Source: an uncultured bacterium (GTDB lineage Bacteria > Bacteroidota > Bacteroidia > Bacteroidales > JACABE01). Taken from it: DNA of 15,836 nucleotides. Position numbers and translations under genes: made by a program. Each line of letters begins with the position of its first letter. Position 1 is the first letter of the stretch. Shown piece by piece: positions 13,551 through 15,836 of the stretch. The DNA is taken from contig CAIWDQ010000267.1 of the NCBI GenBank assembly GCA_903911455.1, positions 1 to 15,836 on the forward strand. Reading direction: 5' to 3'. The notes below the pieces were generated by a model. That model had not been told where the DNA came from and ran no database searches. It worked only from the letters and a program-made list of their open reading frames with translations.

Positions 13551-13985
13551 ATGAGAAAATACATTTTATTGTTCCTAATTATAATCTCCTTTTCTACTTA
13601 TTCACAATCTAAGTATTTAGGCTATCGTAAAGACTGCTTTAAGATGCAGGAAATAAAAGTTAAAGCTATCCTTTTAAATACAATGGGCGAGAAGAAATAT
13701 GCTACCATGAAAAACCTTCAGCATTATAATAAAAAGAATATGATGGCTGCTTTTATTTCAATAGATAGCACAGGTACAGTTAAAAAAGTAGTGCTCCTCG
13801 ACTATGAAAAATACTTAAGCGATGCCGAAAAAATTACTTTTGAAAAAACAATAAAAGCAACAGCTTTTGATATCTGTATTCAAAACTATGAAAATAAAGA
13901 CTTCACCAAAGAAGCATTGTTTGCCGAAACCGGAACAATAACCTTCAATATAACGTTCCCTACATCCGAAGAAAAAAGATATTAG
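13551..13985 (+). CDS. Small secreted hypothetical protein (144 aa)
   Basis: The 144-residue product has an N-terminal signal peptide: MRK, a hydrophobic core (YILLFLIIISFSTY) and a probable cleavage site after SQS. The mature part is lysine-rich, with an IDSTGTVKKVVLLDYEKYL segment in the middle and a beta-like end (GTITFNITFPTSEEKRY). A segment of the type 'I-D-S-T-G-x-V-x-x-V' also occurs in TonB C-terminal-like periplasmic proteins of Bacteroidetes, but the domain is not clear enough to name. It lies 60 nt after the truncated T9SS gene in the same direction, and its stop is 38 nt from the stop of the convergent LiaF-like gene. Confidence 0.75.
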   Translation: MRKYILLFLIIISFSTYSQSKYLGYRKDCFKMQEIKVKAILLNTMGEKKYATMKNLQHYNKKNMMAAFISIDSTGTVKKVVLLDYEKYLSDAEKITFEKTIKATAFDICIQNYENKDFTKEALFAETGTITFNITFPTSEEKRY

Positions 13986-14023
13986 AACAGGGTTTTAAGT
14001 TTTAATTTTGTTGTAAACTGTCG

Positions 14024-14920
14024 TTAATACTTTTGAATATTAATTTTAGAAACAGCAGCATCTATCGAAACAAATATCTTATTTGGTTTAATAATAAAAC
14101 TATCTGTTTGATAAATATCTTCTTTTATCTCTTTAAAATCCGGCATTTGTTTACTTGATAAAACATTGTCAGATTTTACCTCACATCCTGACTCTTTAGG
14201 GAATAAAATATTTATTGAAGACGCACCTGCCTCAACATCCAACTTAATATTATTTGATAATGTCCCAAGTTTTATTCTAACTTTTGATGCTCCGCCATTA
14301 ATCTTAACACTAGCAATCTTAAACATACTCAGGTCTAAATTAAGGTTAGCAGCACCTGCATCAATATTCACATTCCAAACCGGATTTTTATTTAATTTAA
14401 TAAGTGCGTTATTCCCTTCGGTACTGCTATTGATATTAATAACATTGTCTTCAAGTTCTAACTTAATTATTTTTGAACTATCTTTTACAGAAGTATTAAT
14501 TTTATAATTTCCTATACTTCCTTTATTATCAAAATCAATTAATTTATCAGTAGCTTCGATAATATCTATATTACCTGCAGCAGCATCTAGTTCCAACGTT
14601 GCTTTAGTAATTGTAGAATCATAGGTTTCATTAATGTTTTGTTGTTTAAATTGCTTGTTGTTTTTGCAACTCCATCCAATATAAACATTTGAATGATTAT
14701 AGCTGATTATTATCAATGCTGCTATAATTGAAACCACTGAAAGAATTAGTTTGATATAATCTTTTACTGGGATCATTGATATTCCCCATAGAACTAAAAG
14801 TAATGGCCATAACTGAAAAATAGCCAGCCAATGGAAATGGATCATTCCCATATTCTTTAAAATAAAGAGGATACCTATTCCAATGAGGACAATTCCCCAT
14901 AATATATTCTTGTATTTCAT
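14024..14920 (-). CDS. LiaF-like membrane protein (LiaI/DUF5668 membrane region plus toast-rack C terminus)
   Basis: I choose the ATG at 14920 (298 aa; MKYKNILWGIVLIGIGILFI). The longer frame from 14965 would add 15 unlikely residues and overlap the upstream gene by 29 nt. Three or four hydrophobic segments come first (LWGIVLIGIGILFIL, LWPLLLVLWGISMI, LILSVVSIIAALIII). A soluble beta-helical domain follows with repeated GA(A/S) turns (AGAANLNLDL, NGGASKVRIKLG, EAGASSINILFP), the 'toast-rack' pattern of LiaF/DUF4097 proteins. These sense or modulate cell-envelope stress in Firmicutes; in Bacteroidota the role is less clear. It follows the PspC genes and is probably co-transcribed with them. 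Confidence 0.82.
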   Translation of the reverse strand: MKYKNILWGIVLIGIGILFILKNMGMIHFHWLAIFQLWPLLLVLWGISMIPVKDYIKLILSVVSIIAALIIISYNHSNVYIGWSCKNNKQFKQQNINETYDSTITKATLELDAAAGNIDIIEATDKLIDFDNKGSIGNYKINTSVKDSSKIIKLELEDNVININSSTEGNNALIKLNKNPVWNVNIDAGAANLNLDLSMFKIASVKINGGASKVRIKLGTLSNNIKLDVEAGASSINILFPKESGCEVKSDNVLSSKQMPDFKEIKEDIYQTDSFIIKPNKIFVSIDAAVSKINIQKY

Positions 14921-14936
14921 AATTACGTATGTATAG

Positions 14937-15428
14937 TTAATTTTTATTTCTTTTGCGATAAGCATTACCTTTAAACATGATGGTAATACCTATTACGATA
15001 AGTAAAACTGGCCAAAGATCACCAAAATCTATATTAGGAATAAATCTGGTGCATAAAAACAGAACACCAAGTGTTATAAGCATTATACCACCTGTAAGGT
15101 TAGCAGGTTTCATCTTTCTTTCGGAATTATTATTTTGTTCTGATTGATTTTCCATATTGTTAATGTTTGAATTTATAGGTTCGTTGTCAGTATTAATTGG
15201 TTCATCTTTTATAGGTTCTTGAAATCCCTGGTATATTTCTCTGGGTTGTTCAGGCAATACTATCCATAAAATAATATAGATTAATCCACCACTTAAACCC
15301 ATAAAGAATAAGCATACAAATATGATCCTTACTATAACAGGATCAATCATAAAATGTTCGGCTAAACCGCCACAAACTCCCGCTATTTTGCGTTCAGTTA
15401 AACTTCTGTATAATTTTTTTTCATTCAT
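14937..15428 (-). CDS. PspC-domain protein with C-terminal LiaI-like membrane hairpin
   Basis: This 163-residue protein starts with a PspC domain (residues about 4-62: KLYRSLTERKIAGVCGGLAE, DPVIVRIIFV, IYIILWIVLPE). A hydrophilic Asn/Glu-rich linker (about 70-105) follows, then two more membrane segments (GGIMLITLGVLFLCTRF and LWPVLLIVIGITIMF) of the DUF5668/LiaI type. It ends in a basic cluster (YRKRNKN). PspC proteins act at the inner membrane in envelope-stress responses. The gene lies 2 nt downstream of the shorter PspC gene and 16 nt before the LiaF-like gene, so the three form an operon. Confidence 0.9.
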   Translation of the reverse strand: MNEKKLYRSLTERKIAGVCGGLAEHFMIDPVIVRIIFVCLFFMGLSGGLIYIILWIVLPEQPREIYQGFQEPIKDEPINTDNEPINSNINNMENQSEQNNNSERKMKPANLTGGIMLITLGVLFLCTRFIPNIDFGDLWPVLLIVIGITIMFKGNAYRKRNKN

Positions 15429-15430
15429 AA

Positions 15431-15625
15431 TTATGTTATTTTTTTAATTGGCATCATAATCCATAATATTAAATATATAAGAAATCCTATCCCGGGAATA
15501 GCTAAGAATACTAATAATATTCTTATTATGACAGGGTCAATAACAAAGTAATCAGCAAGTCCTGCCGCTACTCCGCTTATCACTCCTTCATTTACGTTGC
15601 GATATAATCTTTTTGGTTCCATCAT
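15431..15625 (-). CDS. Minimal PspC-domain protein (64 aa)
   Basis: The 64 residues are almost entirely one PspC domain: KRLYRNVNEGVISGVAAGLA, then YFVIDPVIIRILLVFLAIPG and FLIYLILWIMMP, giving one or two membrane segments. Two adjacent ATG codons (15625 and 15622) could each serve as start. It is paralogous to the first 62 residues of the next gene, so the operon carries two PspC copies. It is probably an envelope-stress component at the inner membrane. Confidence 0.88.
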   Translation of the reverse strand: MMEPKRLYRNVNEGVISGVAAGLADYFVIDPVIIRILLVFLAIPGIGFLIYLILWIMMPIKKIT

Positions 15626-15698
15626 TTTTTTTGATTTAAGACGATTGATATTACTTATTTGTTACAATATTTTTAAAAAATAATTCTGAAAAGCATCA

Positions 15699-15706
15699 CA
15701 AAGATA
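15699..15706 (-). promoter_or_regulatory. Putative -7 element of the PspC operon
   Basis: TATCTTTG on the minus strand fits TAnnTTTG exactly and lies 73 nt upstream of the first PspC start. A TTG-containing CCTTG sits 17 nt further upstream as a possible -33 box. The remaining sequence to the right edge (15707-15836) shows no gene start that I can support. Confidence 0.55.
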
Positions 15707-15836
15707 CAAATATATATTGAGTACAAGGTATAAAACAAGGATTTTATTTTATATGAGAAGTAGGATTTACTTTGCGTGAAGGAGTTAAATTATAAAATCA
15801 ATTCATTTCATAATAAAAAAGAAAAAGAAAAAAGAA

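Noticed and set aside
14697..14900. 67-codon frame within the LiaF-like gene
   Set aside because: Out of frame with the clear transmembrane and toast-rack sequence of the LiaF-like protein.
14921..14965. Upstream start for the LiaF-like protein
   Set aside because: The extra 15 residues are not typical of the family and would overlap the PspC gene; the ATG at 14920 begins directly at the membrane segment.
1..15836. CRISPR arrays, tRNA or rRNA genes
   Set aside because: No regularly spaced direct repeats and no cloverleaf or rRNA-like sequence were seen by eye. The only short repeats are the DGR and the phage-end modules.

Overview
The window looks like a low-GC Bacteroidota (Bacteroidetes) chromosome carrying one end of a transposable, Mu-like prophage. 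Three things point to the phylum. A type IX secretion C-terminal sorting domain closes the gene at 11922-13490. Promoters fit the TAnnTTTG -7 element typical of the phylum (10624-10631 and 15699-15706 on the minus strand). There are no clear Shine-Dalgarno sites in front of genes.

Positions 1 to about 11,920 are prophage, nearly all transcribed leftward. Reading from the right-hand end inward, the order is: a non-coding terminus with duplicated candidate transposase-binding modules; a rightward LexA/CI-type repressor; a divergent promoter with a candidate operator; a small Ner/Cro-like gene; a MuA-type DDE transposase split over two frames; a nucleoid-associated (NdpA/YejK-type) protein; a MuB-type AAA+ ATPase; a RecA-fold ATPase; small early genes including a possible GemA-like protein; and a DUF3164 protein. 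A diversity-generating retroelement (DGR) follows, then small phage genes of unknown function up to the left edge. The late (head and tail) genes and the other prophage end lie outside the window.

The DGR (about 1494-3859, minus strand) is the main discovery. Its reverse transcriptase has YADD and the DGR-type IGNYLSQ motif. Its template repeat (TR) at 2848-2932 has two variable repeats (VR1, VR2) inside two adjacent paralogous genes. All 13 TR/VR1 mismatches, and 16 of 17 TR/VR2 mismatches, fall at template adenines of the coding strand. This is the signature of adenine-directed mutagenic retrohoming and suggests the element is, or recently was, active. No Avd-like gene is visible. A 101-aa ORF overlapping the reverse transcriptase stop by 8 nt is the best candidate accessory gene.

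Right of about 11,920 is host DNA: a 5'-truncated secreted GEVED/T9SS protein that the prophage appears to interrupt, a small secreted protein, and a leftward envelope-stress-like operon (PspC, PspC plus LiaI-like, LiaF-like). If the phage is induced, the cleavable repressor would release the leftward operon. That operon makes the transposition machinery first and the DGR genes further downstream in the same direction.
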